From contig NZ_JASLCE010000120.1 in NCBI RefSeq assembly GCF_030146175.1, positions 1 to 24,149 on the forward strand: a DNA stretch of 24,149 nucleotides, given 5' to 3'. This document shows positions 1-8,718 of this stretch, piece after piece. Below the pieces are notes generated by a model. The model was not told where the DNA came from, did no database searches, and saw only the letters and a program-made list of their open reading frames with translations. The stretch's first letter is position 1. Each line of letters begins with the position of its first letter. The DNA comes from Flavobacterium sp. Lineage in GTDB: Bacteria > Bacteroidota > Bacteroidia > Flavobacteriales > Flavobacteriaceae. Made by a program: the position numbers and the translations under genes.

Positions 1-83
1 AAATTAGTAAAAGCATACCTATATATAGTATAATTCCGGTAATCTTTAAACTCTAAAAACTTGTTGATCCTATATAAAAACAG

Positions 84-105
84 AAAACCCCGGTAAAACC
101 GGGGT
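84..105 (-). terminator. Rho-independent terminator of the DUF4294 gene
   Basis: A 7-bp GC-rich inverted repeat (ACCCCGG / CCGGGGT) encloses a 5-base loop. Read on the minus strand it is followed by a T-rich tract (TTTTCTGTTTTTATA). It lies about 20 bases past the stop codon of the minus-strand gene at 126, so it fits an intrinsic terminator for that transcript. Confidence 0.75.
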
Positions 106-125
106 GTCCTTTATATATACTGTGA

Positions 126-848
126 TTAATTTTGTACCTCTTCTTTTGCTTTGGCTTCCTTTTCACTTCGGATTTGTTTGGACTTTTCCGCTTTTAATCG
201 CCAGGTTGCCGCCAATTCTGCTAAATCAATTGGAGTGGCAGGATCCTGTTTTTGGAGTTTTCCGCTTTTAAAGGACTTGATCAAAATACTTTCAATATAG
301 AAATCTTCTAAATCATCGAAAGGTTTGTATTCCTTTTTAAGGTTTATATCAAACAACCGGGCGGTATTATTCGACCAAAATGCCTTCCATCCGCTTTTCA
401 AATCCTTAATCAACTCAAAAGTTGTCACACCGGTTTGACGATGGATCAGTTTTACCAGAATCTGACCGTCTTTTCGCGAAAATTTCTTTAGTCGGTCTTC
501 AAATTCATTTTGTAAATAATTCTCAACGATTTTAAAGTATTTCTTTTTTTCGCGATCCGAAGAAAGCTTAGCCATATTAGCATTTAAAATGGTTAGATTT
601 TCTGCAGCCACTTTTGCATACGGATATACCTTTAATACTCTTCGCTCGAGTATCCGTAATTTTTTCATTTCTTCAGCATAGGCCGCGTTCTTCCCAACAA
701 TCACTTCATCCATCTGAATTATATAACTCACCGAAGTATCTTTTACCGTATTGGGAATTTCCGATTTAAGGGAATCCTGAGGGTTAACCTGTGCGTAAAA
801 AAAAGCGGGGAAAAATAGAAATCCTGATAGAATAAATAAGTGCTTCAT
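126..848 (-). CDS. DUF4294 domain-containing secreted protein
   Basis: A 240-residue protein of a family widespread in Bacteroidetes and of unknown function (DUF4294), recognised from the overall pattern: a QMDEVIVG segment near residue 45, an LRILERRVLKVYPYAK-like stretch and a KLIHRQTG motif in the middle. Residues 1-19 form a typical signal peptide ending FYAQ, so the protein is exported, probably to the periplasm. The body is mixed alpha/beta and very charged, with a Lys/Glu-rich tail over the last 25 residues. I see no catalytic motif. It stands alone: its start faces the divergent M42 peptidase gene 81 bases away, and its end carries its own terminator. The family call is fairly firm; the role is unknown. 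Confidence 0.85.
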   Translation of the reverse strand: MKHLFILSGFLFFPAFFYAQVNPQDSLKSEIPNTVKDTSVSYIIQMDEVIVGKNAAYAEEMKKLRILERRVLKVYPYAKVAAENLTILNANMAKLSSDREKKKYFKIVENYLQNEFEDRLKKFSRKDGQILVKLIHRQTGVTTFELIKDLKSGWKAFWSNNTARLFDINLKKEYKPFDDLEDFYIESILIKSFKSGKLQKQDPATPIDLAELAATWRLKAEKSKQIRSEKEAKAKEEVQN

Positions 849-900
849 ATAATACTAATTAATGTGTAAAATTAGACAATATTCTGAGCAACTATAATAC

Positions 901-908
901 CAAATTTA
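901..908 (-). promoter_or_regulatory. Candidate -7 element for the DUF4294 gene
   Basis: The minus strand reads TAAATTTG, a full match to the Bacteroidetes -7 consensus TAnnTTTG, 52 bases upstream of the ATG at 848. A TTTG lies only 8 bases further upstream, too close for a normal -33 element, so this is a tentative call. Confidence 0.35.
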
Positions 909-929
909 TAAATTAGCAAAAAAATATTT

Positions 930-2018
930 ATGGCAACAAAATCTATATTAACAAAATCATCACTGACTTTTCTGGAAAAATACCTAAACAACGCCTCTCC
1001 TACGGGTTATGAGGAAAGTGGACAGAAAATATGGATGGAATATCTTACCCCTTACGTTGACACTTTTATTACCGATACCTACGGAACAGCTGTGGGTGTG
1101 ATCAATCCCGACGCACCTTATAAAGTAGTAATCGAAGGACATGCCGATGAAATTTCCTGGTATGTAAACTATATAACCGATAACGGTTTGATTTATGTGA
1201 TCCGTAACGGAGGAAGTGATCATATGATCGCACCTTCCAAACGGGTTCATATTCATACCAAAAAAGGAATTGTAAAAGGCGTTTTCGGTTGGCCAGCCAT
1301 TCATACTCGTAACCGCGGTAAAGAGGAAGCAGCTCGTATTGACAATATTTTTATCGACTGCGGATGCGAAACCAAAGAAGAAGTTGAAAAACTAGGCGTA
1401 CACGTAGGTTGTGTGATCACCTATCCGGACGATTTTATGATTCTAAATGAAAATAAATTCGTTTGCCGCGCTATCGATAACCGTATGGGTGGTTTTATGA
1501 TTGCCGAAGTCGCTCGTTTGTTACACGAAAACAAAAAGAAACTGCCTTTTGGATTATACATCACCAACTCCGTGCAGGAAGAGGTTGGCTTACGCGGTGC
1601 TGAAATGATCACCAAAACAATCAAACCGAATGTTGCCATCGTTACCGATGTTTGTCACGATTCGTCCACACCGATGATCGACGTAAAAATTGAAGGTGAT
1701 ACCAAAATCGGAAAAGGCCCGGTAATTACCTATGCGCCTGCCGTACAAAACAAATTACGAGAATTGATTATCGATGCAGCCGAAACCAACAAGATTCCTT
1801 TCCAACGACTGGCGTCTTCCAGAGTAACCGGTACCGATACGGATGCTTTTGCCTACAGTAATGGCGGTGTGGCTTCGGCACTGATTTCACTTCCGCTACG
1901 TTATATGCACACCACGGTAGAGATGGTTCACCGTGAAGATGTGGAAAACGTGATTCGCCTGATTTATGAAAGTATCCTAAAAATTGAAAACAATGAGACT
2001 TTCTCGTATTTCAAATAA
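930..2018 (+). CDS. M42 family metallopeptidase (glutamyl/deblocking aminopeptidase-like)
   Basis: A 362-residue cytoplasmic dizinc aminopeptidase of the M42 family (PepA/FrvX/YsdC group), which trims N-terminal residues from peptides and forms large oligomeric assemblies in characterised members. Visible active-site residues in family order are H71 (in GHADE), the bridging D183 (in RAIDNRMGG), the general base E217 with E218 (in QEEVG), D240 (in VTDVCHD) and H327 (in RYMHTTVEMV). The length is normal for the family and there is no signal peptide. The ATG at 930 gives a complete N-terminus. The stop is 5 bases before the histidine kinase start, so the two are probably co-transcribed, although a functional link is not obvious. 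Substrate preference cannot be read from the sequence. Confidence 0.92.
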   Translation: MATKSILTKSSLTFLEKYLNNASPTGYEESGQKIWMEYLTPYVDTFITDTYGTAVGVINPDAPYKVVIEGHADEISWYVNYITDNGLIYVIRNGGSDHMIAPSKRVHIHTKKGIVKGVFGWPAIHTRNRGKEEAARIDNIFIDCGCETKEEVEKLGVHVGCVITYPDDFMILNENKFVCRAIDNRMGGFMIAEVARLLHENKKKLPFGLYITNSVQEEVGLRGAEMITKTIKPNVAIVTDVCHDSSTPMIDVKIEGDTKIGKGPVITYAPAVQNKLRELIIDAAETNKIPFQRLASSRVTGTDTDAFAYSNGGVASALISLPLRYMHTTVEMVHREDVENVIRLIYESILKIENNETFSYFK

Positions 2019-2023
2019 TTAAA

Positions 2024-3988
2024 ATGTTCCGCTTCGGAATATTTAAAACGGCCTTATCAATAGTATTGCTTTTTATTTCGGTTTGCCATGCGGCTGAAGA
2101 AAAAGACAGTATCAGGGACGCTTACGGTTCTAAAAACGCTATTGATAAGGTCTTTTTTTACGAAAAACTGGATCTGAACACCAAAAGATCCTATCAGGAT
2201 TTCTTTTATACTTCCTTTCCCCGATTGTCTCAGGATCGGCTTATTCAAAATTCCAAAAAAAATGACATCCGCTATCGGTTTGCCCTTGCCGAAGTCTATA
2301 ATATAAAGGGTGACGAGATTAATGCTATTAATGTACTTAAAAGTATCCGGAACGATAAAGAGTACAAATTGTCCGATACCGAATATATGAATCTGTTGGT
2401 GGCGTTGCAAAAATCCTACCTGAATCTGAATTTGTATTCGAATGTATTTCAGATCAATTCCGAAATTGGAACCCTCCGAAAAAAAGGTGTTTATTTTCCG
2501 CTTTGGAGCTATAACATCAAAAGTCAGTTGTATGCCAGGCTTTATTTATACGAAAAGGCAATCCGTCAGTTAAAATCTGAAATACGGGATTTAGAGCGTT
2601 ACGCACAAAACGATCATTTGATCATTCCTTCGGCCTATAACGATCTTGGGTTTTATTATTCGCTCAATGACAATATTGACAGTTCTTTTTATTACTATAA
2701 ACGCAGTCTTCAATTATCCGAACGACATTTAAAAAAGTCACAACCCGACGCCTATAATCGGCTTACCGGAACCGTCAAAGGAAATATGGCAGTTTTATAT
2801 TGCAAAAGGAACGATTATAAAACGGCGATTCCATTATTACAGGAAGATATTTCGGTTAATTCCGGAAACAAAGACGATGATCTGGGCAGTGCAACCAGTC
2901 GGATATTACTTTCCGAATGCTATTCCCGATTACAGCAATACGACCGGGCGAAAACGGTTTTACTGGATGTGGAACGATTCCTTCCTCATATTACCCAACC
3001 ATCCACTTTGGTTTATTTTTACAAAACCAAAGCCGAATTACTCAAAGCCCTTCAACAAACCGACCAAGCCTATGCCTACTATAAAAAAGCGTTCCAATTA
3101 AACGATTCGATCAACAAACAAAACCAATCCCGATTATTGGGTGGGAATGAAATTTTATACCATCTGGAACAACAGGACGATTTAATCGCACAACAACAAA
3201 CAGCCATTCAGCACAAACAAAAATACATTTTACAGATTATCCTTTCGGCCTTATTGATCATCACTTTATTTGCCTTTATTTACATGATCAACTCACGTAA
3301 AAAGCAGTTAAAAATTCAGAAGATGAATGAAGAGATTTCGGCTAAAAATAAAGTGATCAAAGAATCTCTTTCCGAAAAGGAAACCTTACTGCGTGAAATC
3401 CATCATCGGGTCAATAATAACCTTCAAATGATATCCGGTATTCTGGCACTTCAGCAAATGTATAATACCGACGATTCGATACGGCTTATACTACAAGAAG
3501 GTCAGGCGCGTATCCAGTCGATTGCACTTATCCACAAAGCGTTGTATCATTCGGATAATTTTGCCCGTGTTTCTTTCGGATCCTATCTGAACGAATTGAT
3601 TTCCGCGATACAAAAAACCTATCAGGATGAAACCAAAACCATACACTGTGAAGTCGACGCCGGACAAATTGAACTCAACATCAATACTGCCATACCGCTT
3701 AGTCTTATAATTAATGAAATTATCACCAATAGCTTTAAGCACGCTTTTAAAAATCGTTCCGAAGGTCGTATCGATATCCGGCTTTCCAAATTAAATGATC
3801 ACTACAAACTAAGCATTATCGATGATGGTATCGGACTTCCGGATCATTTTGATCCGACGAATTTACATTCCATTGGTTTTGATCTGATCATGGGTCTGAC
3901 CAAACAACTCGACGGTGAAGTAACCTGGCATAACCAAAACGGAACCCAAATCAATATCACGTTTAATGAAATAACTCCCCAATCATGA
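2024..3988 (+). CDS. TPR-containing sensor histidine kinase (HisKA_2 family)
   Basis: A 654-residue membrane sensor kinase. Residues 1-23 look like a signal peptide ending CHAA. Residues about 70-370 are helical tetratricopeptide-like repeats that would lie in the periplasm. A membrane helix follows at about 401-422, then a short coiled-coil linker, and the kinase core begins at 455. The dimerisation/phosphotransfer box reads EIHHRVNNNLQ with H460 and H461; the second aligns with the phosphoacceptor of the HisKA_2/HWE-like group. The ATP-binding domain shows an N box (NEIITNSFKHAF, from 564), a G1 box (DDGIGLP) and a SIGFDL G2-like segment. The last codon overlaps the response regulator start in ATGA, giving a translationally coupled two-component pair. 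It follows the M42 peptidase gene by 5 bases. The signal sensed is unknown. Confidence 0.9.
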   Translation: MFRFGIFKTALSIVLLFISVCHAAEEKDSIRDAYGSKNAIDKVFFYEKLDLNTKRSYQDFFYTSFPRLSQDRLIQNSKKNDIRYRFALAEVYNIKGDEINAINVLKSIRNDKEYKLSDTEYMNLLVALQKSYLNLNLYSNVFQINSEIGTLRKKGVYFPLWSYNIKSQLYARLYLYEKAIRQLKSEIRDLERYAQNDHLIIPSAYNDLGFYYSLNDNIDSSFYYYKRSLQLSERHLKKSQPDAYNRLTGTVKGNMAVLYCKRNDYKTAIPLLQEDISVNSGNKDDDLGSATSRILLSECYSRLQQYDRAKTVLLDVERFLPHITQPSTLVYFYKTKAELLKALQQTDQAYAYYKKAFQLNDSINKQNQSRLLGGNEILYHLEQQDDLIAQQQTAIQHKQKYILQIILSALLIITLFAFIYMINSRKKQLKIQKMNEEISAKNKVIKESLSEKETLLREIHHRVNNNLQMISGILALQQMYNTDDSIRLILQEGQARIQSIALIHKALYHSDNFARVSFGSYLNELISAIQKTYQDETKTIHCEVDAGQIELNINTAIPLSLIINEIITNSFKHAFKNRSEGRIDIRLSKLNDHYKLSIIDDGIGLPDHFDPTNLHSIGFDLIMGLTKQLDGEVTWHNQNGTQINITFNEITPQS

Positions 3989-4707
3989 GCGCACCACTAC
4001 AAATCCTTATTGTTGAAGACGAATATATCACGCAAAAAACAATTACCGTTTTCCTAAAGGAAATGGGCTATCATGTGGTGGGTTGTGCCATGCAGGCCGA
4101 TGAAGCACTGCGCTACTTAAACCAGCATAAAGTAGACTTTGTAATTTTGGATATCACCATTAAAGGAGAAAAAGACGGAATCTGGCTGGCCGAAAAACTA
4201 CACCAACACTATGCGATTCCTTATATTTTCCTGACCGCCTACGTGGATGAAGTGACGGTAAAAAATGCTATCGCCACCAATCCGTACGGTTATCTGGTAA
4301 AGCCATTCCAAAAAGCGGCTTTATTTTCTGCAATTGAAATTGCGCTGATCAACTTTAACAAATGCCAACAAGTCAAAAAAGAGACTCCGGCTTCCATTGT
4401 TGTAAAACATCAGGATATTTTTGAAAAAGTAACCCTCGATCATCTTTATTATATCGAGAGTCAGAAAAACTACCTAATTCTTACCACTTCTCACAAACAA
4501 TACCGAATCCGGGCCACTGTTACGGATTTTCTGGAAAAACTTCCCGATAACTTTATTAAAACCCATAAAGGGTTTATCGTTAATACCGACAAGATACAAA
4601 GCTTTTCGTCAAATGTGGTTACTATTAACGGTCAAAACATTCCCGTTTCAAAGACCTATAAAGACATTGTTTTCAATAGCTTACATCATTCGTCCTTAAA
4701 ACAGTAG
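3985..4707 (+). CDS. LytTR family response regulator transcription factor
   Basis: A 240-residue two-domain regulator. Residues 5-120 form a receiver domain with the acidic pair E11/D12, phosphoacceptor D56 (VILDITI), T84 and K106 (LVKPF). Residues about 138-235 form a LytTR DNA-binding domain, recognisable from the YYIESQKNYLIL and KTHKGFIVN segments. The start codon overlaps the stop of the upstream kinase by four bases, so this is its cognate partner: phosphorylation by the HisKA_2 kinase should control DNA binding. Target promoters are not identifiable here. A 108-base spacer separates it from the surface-protein gene, which could be a target, but no duplicated LytTR-type site was seen there. 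Confidence 0.93.
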   Translation: MSAPLQILIVEDEYITQKTITVFLKEMGYHVVGCAMQADEALRYLNQHKVDFVILDITIKGEKDGIWLAEKLHQHYAIPYIFLTAYVDEVTVKNAIATNPYGYLVKPFQKAALFSAIEIALINFNKCQQVKKETPASIVVKHQDIFEKVTLDHLYYIESQKNYLILTTSHKQYRIRATVTDFLEKLPDNFIKTHKGFIVNTDKIQSFSSNVVTINGQNIPVSKTYKDIVFNSLHHSSLKQ

Positions 4708-4815
4708 GCTTCGAAACTTTTATCCCGGAAGTATTGGATTATATCCCAGTTTTTTTAAACGGTGATTCGTTTTAATAATTTTTGTGTTAATAAATTATTA
4801 AATAATAATTACTTT

Positions 4816-6156
4816 ATGAAAAATCTACTACTTCTGATCCTTCTTTGTCCAATAGTGCTTTTTGCGCAAGTCGGTATCAACACCACTACGCCACATGCCA
4901 GTTCAATCCTCGATGTAACAGCAACCGATAAAGGTTTACTTGTTCCTCGTATCGCCATTCCGAATCTAAACGCGGCCGCTCCGGTTTCCAGTCCGGCCAA
5001 TAGTCTGCTCGTTTACAATACCAATGCAACAACCGGTGTTGGTTTTTATTACTGGAATGGCAGTAAATGGGTTCCAATATCCGGAGCACATAACGATTGG
5101 GTTATTGTTGGAAATGACATGTATAATGCCAACTCCGGAAATGTGGGCGTTGGTGTAACCGCACCTACGGCTAAATTTCATGTTGAGAATAGTTCGGGCG
5201 CTAGTATCGCTCCTTTTTCAGGCGGATTCGAAAGTGGTACCATTTCTCCTTTTAGTACTTCCGGTAGCGGTGGATCGTGGACAGTTACCACAACAGCCGG
5301 TCAGTTTAATGTCGGTTTGTCTGGAATTAAATCCGGTTCGGGTGTTCATAGCAGTTCGTCTAATCTGGATCTGAGTGTTTCTATTCCTGCCGGCGGTTCG
5401 TCTTTTTCCTTTAATTATCGTGTGGATAGCGAATCGGGTTATGATTATCTGCGTTTTTATATCGATGGTGTTCAGCAAAATCAATGGTCCGGAACGGTGG
5501 CCTGGGCAACTTATTCCGGAACGTTAACCGCTGGGAGTCATACCTTATCCTGGCGTTATGAAAAAGACAGCTCCACCAATTCCGGTTTGGATGCCGCTTT
5601 TATCGATCAGGTTGTGATTGCCAATACGCAAACGCTTTCACCGGCGATTCGCATTGTTGATGGTAGTCAGGGAAATGGAAAAGTACTTACTTCGGATGCG
5701 AATGGTTATGCGAGCTGGAAGAGTACCAATCTACCGGATATTGCGTCTTTTCAGGGAATGATCATTCCTGTTTGTGATTCCTATTCCAATGGAAGTTCGG
5801 GTTCGTTTACCATTCCGATCCGGGGCGTAACCACCACGGTTACCTGGACTATATTGGGCAAACAAATCCGAAGTGCCTCTGCAACGTTGTCGGGCAATAC
5901 TGTTGCATTGGCTCCTATAACGGCCGAACGTTTACAGGTTCGTTACGACTTTTCACCGCAATTGCCTTTTAATCCGCTGGGGATTATTTTTAACGCTTAT
6001 AATTCGAGTGGTTTTCCGGATACTTTTGTGATCAATTATGCTAATAAATCGCAAAACTCGATAACGGTCAATATTGCACGAGCCGATCTTTTTGCCAGTC
6101 AGACGTCGAATTGCTGGACCGGGCAATTTTATTTTGATGTGATGGTCATGAATTAA
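4816..6156 (+). CDS. Secreted modular surface protein with VGINTTTP-type repeats
   Basis: A 446-residue exported protein starting at the ATG at 4816. An in-frame GTG 54 bases upstream would only add a non-signal leader, and the signal peptide (residues 1-17, ending LFAQ) begins at this ATG. After the signal comes VGINTTTPHASSILDV, a segment common in Flavobacteriaceae surface and tail-fibre-like proteins, with a second related unit NVGVGVTAPTAKFHVE near 109-124. Residues about 137-269 look like a beta-sandwich (FESG at the start; SFSFNYRVDSESGYDYL in the middle; FIDQVVI at the end), similar in style to MAM or choice-of-anchor modules. The C-terminal domain (310-446) is also beta-rich and contains two cysteines (C320, C433). 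No type IX secretion C-terminal signal is evident. The function is unknown; adhesion or carbohydrate binding is only a guess. Confidence 0.8.
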   Translation: MKNLLLLILLCPIVLFAQVGINTTTPHASSILDVTATDKGLLVPRIAIPNLNAAAPVSSPANSLLVYNTNATTGVGFYYWNGSKWVPISGAHNDWVIVGNDMYNANSGNVGVGVTAPTAKFHVENSSGASIAPFSGGFESGTISPFSTSGSGGSWTVTTTAGQFNVGLSGIKSGSGVHSSSSNLDLSVSIPAGGSSFSFNYRVDSESGYDYLRFYIDGVQQNQWSGTVAWATYSGTLTAGSHTLSWRYEKDSSTNSGLDAAFIDQVVIANTQTLSPAIRIVDGSQGNGKVLTSDANGYASWKSTNLPDIASFQGMIIPVCDSYSNGSSGSFTIPIRGVTTTVTWTILGKQIRSASATLSGNTVALAPITAERLQVRYDFSPQLPFNPLGIIFNAYNSSGFPDTFVINYANKSQNSITVNIARADLFASQTSNCWTGQFYFDVMVMN

Positions 6157-6160
6157 AAAA

Positions 6161-6188
6161 GAAAAGGGAGCCTTCCGACTCCCTTTTC
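6161..6188. terminator. Bidirectional intrinsic terminator
   Basis: A perfect 10-bp stem (GAAAAGGGAG / CTCCCTTTTC) with an 8-base loop sits between two convergent genes. It is flanked by a T-run on the plus side (CTGTTTTTT) and by AATTAAAAAA on the other, which becomes a T-run on the minus strand. It can therefore end both the surface-protein and the ankyrin-protein transcripts. Confidence 0.9.
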
Positions 6189-6206
6189 CTGTTTTTTACG
6201 TTTCAA

Positions 6207-6590
6207 TTATTTTCTGGCACCAGCCGTTTTTAATGTTTCAATAACGTCACTGTTTTTGAACATTTCAGCAATTTTTAAAGCGGTATTTCCATTTTGATCA
6301 ACTGCTGCTAAATCAGCTCCTTTTTCAACCAATAATTTTACAATTTCAAGGTTGTTGTAACGTACGGCATACATTAACGGTGTAAGATTGTTTGTTCTTT
6401 CGTTAACGTCTGCTCCATACTCGATGAATTTTTTGATTGTCGCAACGTCACCTTTGCTGATTGCTGTACAAAGTGGTGTGGCACCATAAGTGTTTACAGT
6501 ATACACTTTTGTTTCTGTAACTGTAGCAGCTGTAGCAACATTTGTAAAAGCTACTAAAGCCATTCCTAAAATAAAGATCGTTTTTTTCAT
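6207..6590 (-). CDS. Small secreted ankyrin-repeat protein
   Basis: A 127-residue protein with a signal peptide (residues 1 to about 21, ending ATAA) followed by three ankyrin repeats. Diagnostic segments are TPLCTAISKGDVATIKKFIE, LTPLMYAVRYNNLEIVKLLV and GNTALKIAEM, each with the TPL/TAL-helix-turn-helix pattern. It is short enough to be little more than the repeat domain, so it probably acts by protein-protein binding in the periplasm. No catalytic residues are seen. It is monocistronic: a bidirectional terminator lies past its stop, and upstream there is a strong ECF-sigma-type promoter match at 6628-6657. That promoter suggests a role in an envelope or stress response, which is an inference. 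Confidence 0.88.
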   Translation of the reverse strand: MKKTIFILGMALVAFTNVATAATVTETKVYTVNTYGATPLCTAISKGDVATIKKFIEYGADVNERTNNLTPLMYAVRYNNLEIVKLLVEKGADLAAVDQNGNTALKIAEMFKNSDVIETLKTAGARK

Positions 6591-6627
6591 GATGATTGAT
6601 TTTTTAAATTATTTTTGATTGTTACAG

Positions 6628-6657
6628 TTTAGACGCGACACTTTTCATTTCGTTACA
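6628..6657 (-). promoter_or_regulatory. Candidate ECF sigma factor promoter for the ankyrin gene
   Basis: On the minus strand, TGTAAC (6657-6652) and CGTCTAAA (6635-6628) are separated by exactly 16 bases. An AAC-bearing -35 box and a CGTC-type -10 box at this spacing are characteristic of extracytoplasmic-function sigma factors. The element lies 38 bases before the ATG, leaving a normal short leader. A second CTGTAAC copy begins just downstream of the -10 box. Confidence 0.65.
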
Positions 6658-6717
6658 GGAAAAATCTTATTATAACATTTTTTTAACATATCGGGCTGTT
6701 TTTCGCGATACGGCATA

Positions 6718-6744
6718 AAAAAACCGGGACATTTGTCCCGGTTT
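6718..6744 (-). terminator. Intrinsic terminator of dnaK
   Basis: A 10-bp stem (AAACCGGGAC / GTCCCGGTTT) with a 4-base loop lies about 20 bases past the dnaK stop. On the minus strand the hairpin runs into TTTTTTT, as expected for Rho-independent termination. Confidence 0.9.
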
Positions 6745-6764
6745 CCGAACCATTACGGTTGCTA

Positions 6765-8657
6765 TTATTTTACTTCTTCGTAATCAACATCCTGCGTCTG
6801 GTCACCCTGATTCGCATCACCACCTTGCGGTTGTGCCTGAGAAGCCTGACCATCTGCCTGTGCTTTATACAATTCTTCCGATGCATTTTTCCATGCTTCG
6901 TTAATTTTGTCTAATGCCGGCTGGATTGTATCTACGTCTTTTGTTTCGTACGCTTTTTTCAATTCGTCCAAAGCACCTTCGATAGCCGATTTGTTTCCGT
7001 CTGATAATTTATCACCAAACTCTTTTAATTGTTTTTCGGTCTGGAAGATCATTCCATCAGCCTCATTCAATTTATCTACTTTCTCTTTAGCTGCTTTGTC
7101 CGCTTCAGCATTTGCTTCTGCTTCTTTACGCATTCTGTCGATTTCTTCCGGAGTTAATCCTGAAGAAGCCTCGATACGGATATCGTGTGATTTACCGGTT
7201 CCTTTATCAGTAGCCGATACTTTAATAATACCGTTGGCATCGATATCGAATGTTACTTCAATTTGCGGTACACCTCTTGGTGCTGGCGGAATTCCGTCTA
7301 AGTGGAAACGACCGATTGTTTTATTATCGTTTGCCATTGGTCTTTCCCCTTGTAACACGTGGATTTCCACAGATGGCTGGTTATCCGCCGCTGTTGAGAA
7401 AACCTGTGATTTTTTAGTCGGAATAGTTGTATTGGCGTCAATTAATTTTGTCATTACACTTCCCATAGTTTCAATACCTAAGGATAATGGTGTAACGTCT
7501 AATAATAATACGTCTTTTACGTCTCCGGTTAATACACCACCCTGAATTGCAGCTCCAACAGCTACTACTTCATCCGGATTTACTCCTTTTGATGGTTTTT
7601 TACCAAAGAATTTCTCTACTTCTTCCTGAATTCTAGGAATACGGGTAGAACCTCCAACTAAGATTACTTCGTCGATCTCCGATTTTGAGATTCCGGCGTC
7701 TTTTAAGGCTTTTTCACATGGGATCATGGAACGACGAACCAATTCGTCTGCCAATTGTTCAAATTTCGCTCGGGTTAATGTTTTTACCAAGTGTTTCGGT
7801 CCGGAAGCCGTAGCCGTAACATAAGGTAAGTTGATTTCTGTTTGTGCAGAAGCCGATAATTCGATTTTTGCTTTTTCAGCCGCTTCTTTCAAACGTTGTA
7901 AAGCCATTGGATCTTTACGTAAATCAACACCTTCTTCGCTGTTGAATTCGTTTGCCAACCAATCGATGATCACCTGATCGAAATCGTCACCTCCTAAGTG
8001 TGTGTCACCATTTGTTGATAATACTTCAAATACACCGTCTCCTAATTCCAGGATTGAGATATCGAAAGTACCACCACCTAAGTCATATACTGCAATTTTC
8101 TGGTCTTTTCCGGCTTTATCCAATCCGTAAGCCAAAGCTGCAGCCGTTGGTTCGTTAATGATACGACGTACTTTTAAACCTGCGATTTCTCCGGCTTCTT
8201 TAGTCGCCTGACGTTGCGCATCGTTAAAGTAGGCCGGTACCGTAATAACCGCCTCCGTTACTGTTGTTCCTAAATAATCTTCGGCTGTTTTCTTCATTTT
8301 CTGAAGTGTCATTGCCGACAATTCCTGCGGCGTATAAAGTCTTCCGTCAATATCAACACGTGGTGTGTCGTTATCTCCTTTTACCACTTTGTACGCAACA
8401 TTTCCAGCTTCTTTCTGGCTTTCTGAGTATTTGTTACCCATAAAACGTTTGATCGAAGCGATCGTTTTCGTTGGATTTGTCACTGCTTGTCTTTTGGCAG
8501 GATCTCCTACTTTGATTTCACCACCTTCTACAAAAGCAATTACAGATGGTGTCGTTCTTTTTCCTTCTGCATTAGGAATTACTACCGGCTCATTACCTTC
8601 CATTACAGAAACGCAAGAGTTAGTCGTCCCTAAGTCAATTCCAATAATTTTACTCAT
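6765..8657 (-). CDS. dnaK: Molecular chaperone DnaK (Hsp70)
   Basis: A 630-residue cytoplasmic Hsp70. It binds exposed hydrophobic segments of client proteins in an ATP cycle driven by DnaJ and GrpE. The N-terminal ATPase begins with [12 protein letters not shown], and the phosphate loops [15 protein letters not shown] and [10 protein letters not shown] are intact. The linker [14 protein letters not shown] joins the substrate-binding domain, and the C-terminal lid ends in a Gln/Gly/Asp-rich tail with the conserved acidic end DVDYEEVK. The length is typical. Unlike many genomes there is no grpE or dnaJ beside it: it forms its own unit, with a terminator behind and a 385-base spacer ahead. The start is fixed by a strong Shine-Dalgarno sequence, rare in this lineage. 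Confidence 0.99.
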   Translation of the reverse strand: MSKIIGIDLGTTNSCVSVMEGNEPVVIPNAEGKRTTPSVIAFVEGGEIKVGDPAKRQAVTNPTKTIASIKRFMGNKYSESQKEAGNVAYKVVKGDNDTPRVDIDGRLYTPQELSAMTLQKMKKTAEDYLGTTVTEAVITVPAYFNDAQRQATKEAGEIAGLKVRRIINEPTAAALAYGLDKAGKDQKIAVYDLGGGTFDISILELGDGVFEVLSTNGDTHLGGDDFDQVIIDWLANEFNSEEGVDLRKDPMALQRLKEAAEKAKIELSASAQTEINLPYVTATASGPKHLVKTLTRAKFEQLADELVRRSMIPCEKALKDAGISKSEIDEVILVGGSTRIPRIQEEVEKFFGKKPSKGVNPDEVVAVGAAIQGGVLTGDVKDVLLLDVTPLSLGIETMGSVMTKLIDANTTIPTKKSQVFSTAADNQPSVEIHVLQGERPMANDNKTIGRFHLDGIPPAPRGVPQIEVTFDIDANGIIKVSATDKGTGKSHDIRIEASSGLTPEEIDRMRKEAEANAEADKAAKEKVDKLNEADGMIFQTEKQLKEFGDKLSDGNKSAIEGALDELKKAYETKDVDTIQPALDKINEAWKNASEELYKAQADGQASQAQPQGGDANQGDQTQDVDYEEVK

Positions 8658-8663
8658 AATTAA

Positions 8664-8671
8664 ATCTCCTT
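8664..8671 (-). promoter_or_regulatory. Strong Shine-Dalgarno sequence of dnaK
   Basis: The minus strand reads AAGGAGAT six bases before the dnaK ATG at 8657, a near-perfect anti-16S complement at good spacing. The other starts I inspected in this window have AT-rich leaders without such a motif, as is usual in Bacteroidetes. Confidence 0.75.
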
Positions 8672-8718
8672 ATTATATATTTTTTTTCGTTTCGTTTTTT
8701 CAACTTGATTGGTATAAG

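Noticed and set aside
6907..7545. A 212-codon plus-strand reading frame opposite dnaK
   Set aside because: It is wholly antisense to an intact, highly conserved dnaK gene; its translation shows no domain and is explained by dnaK codon bias.
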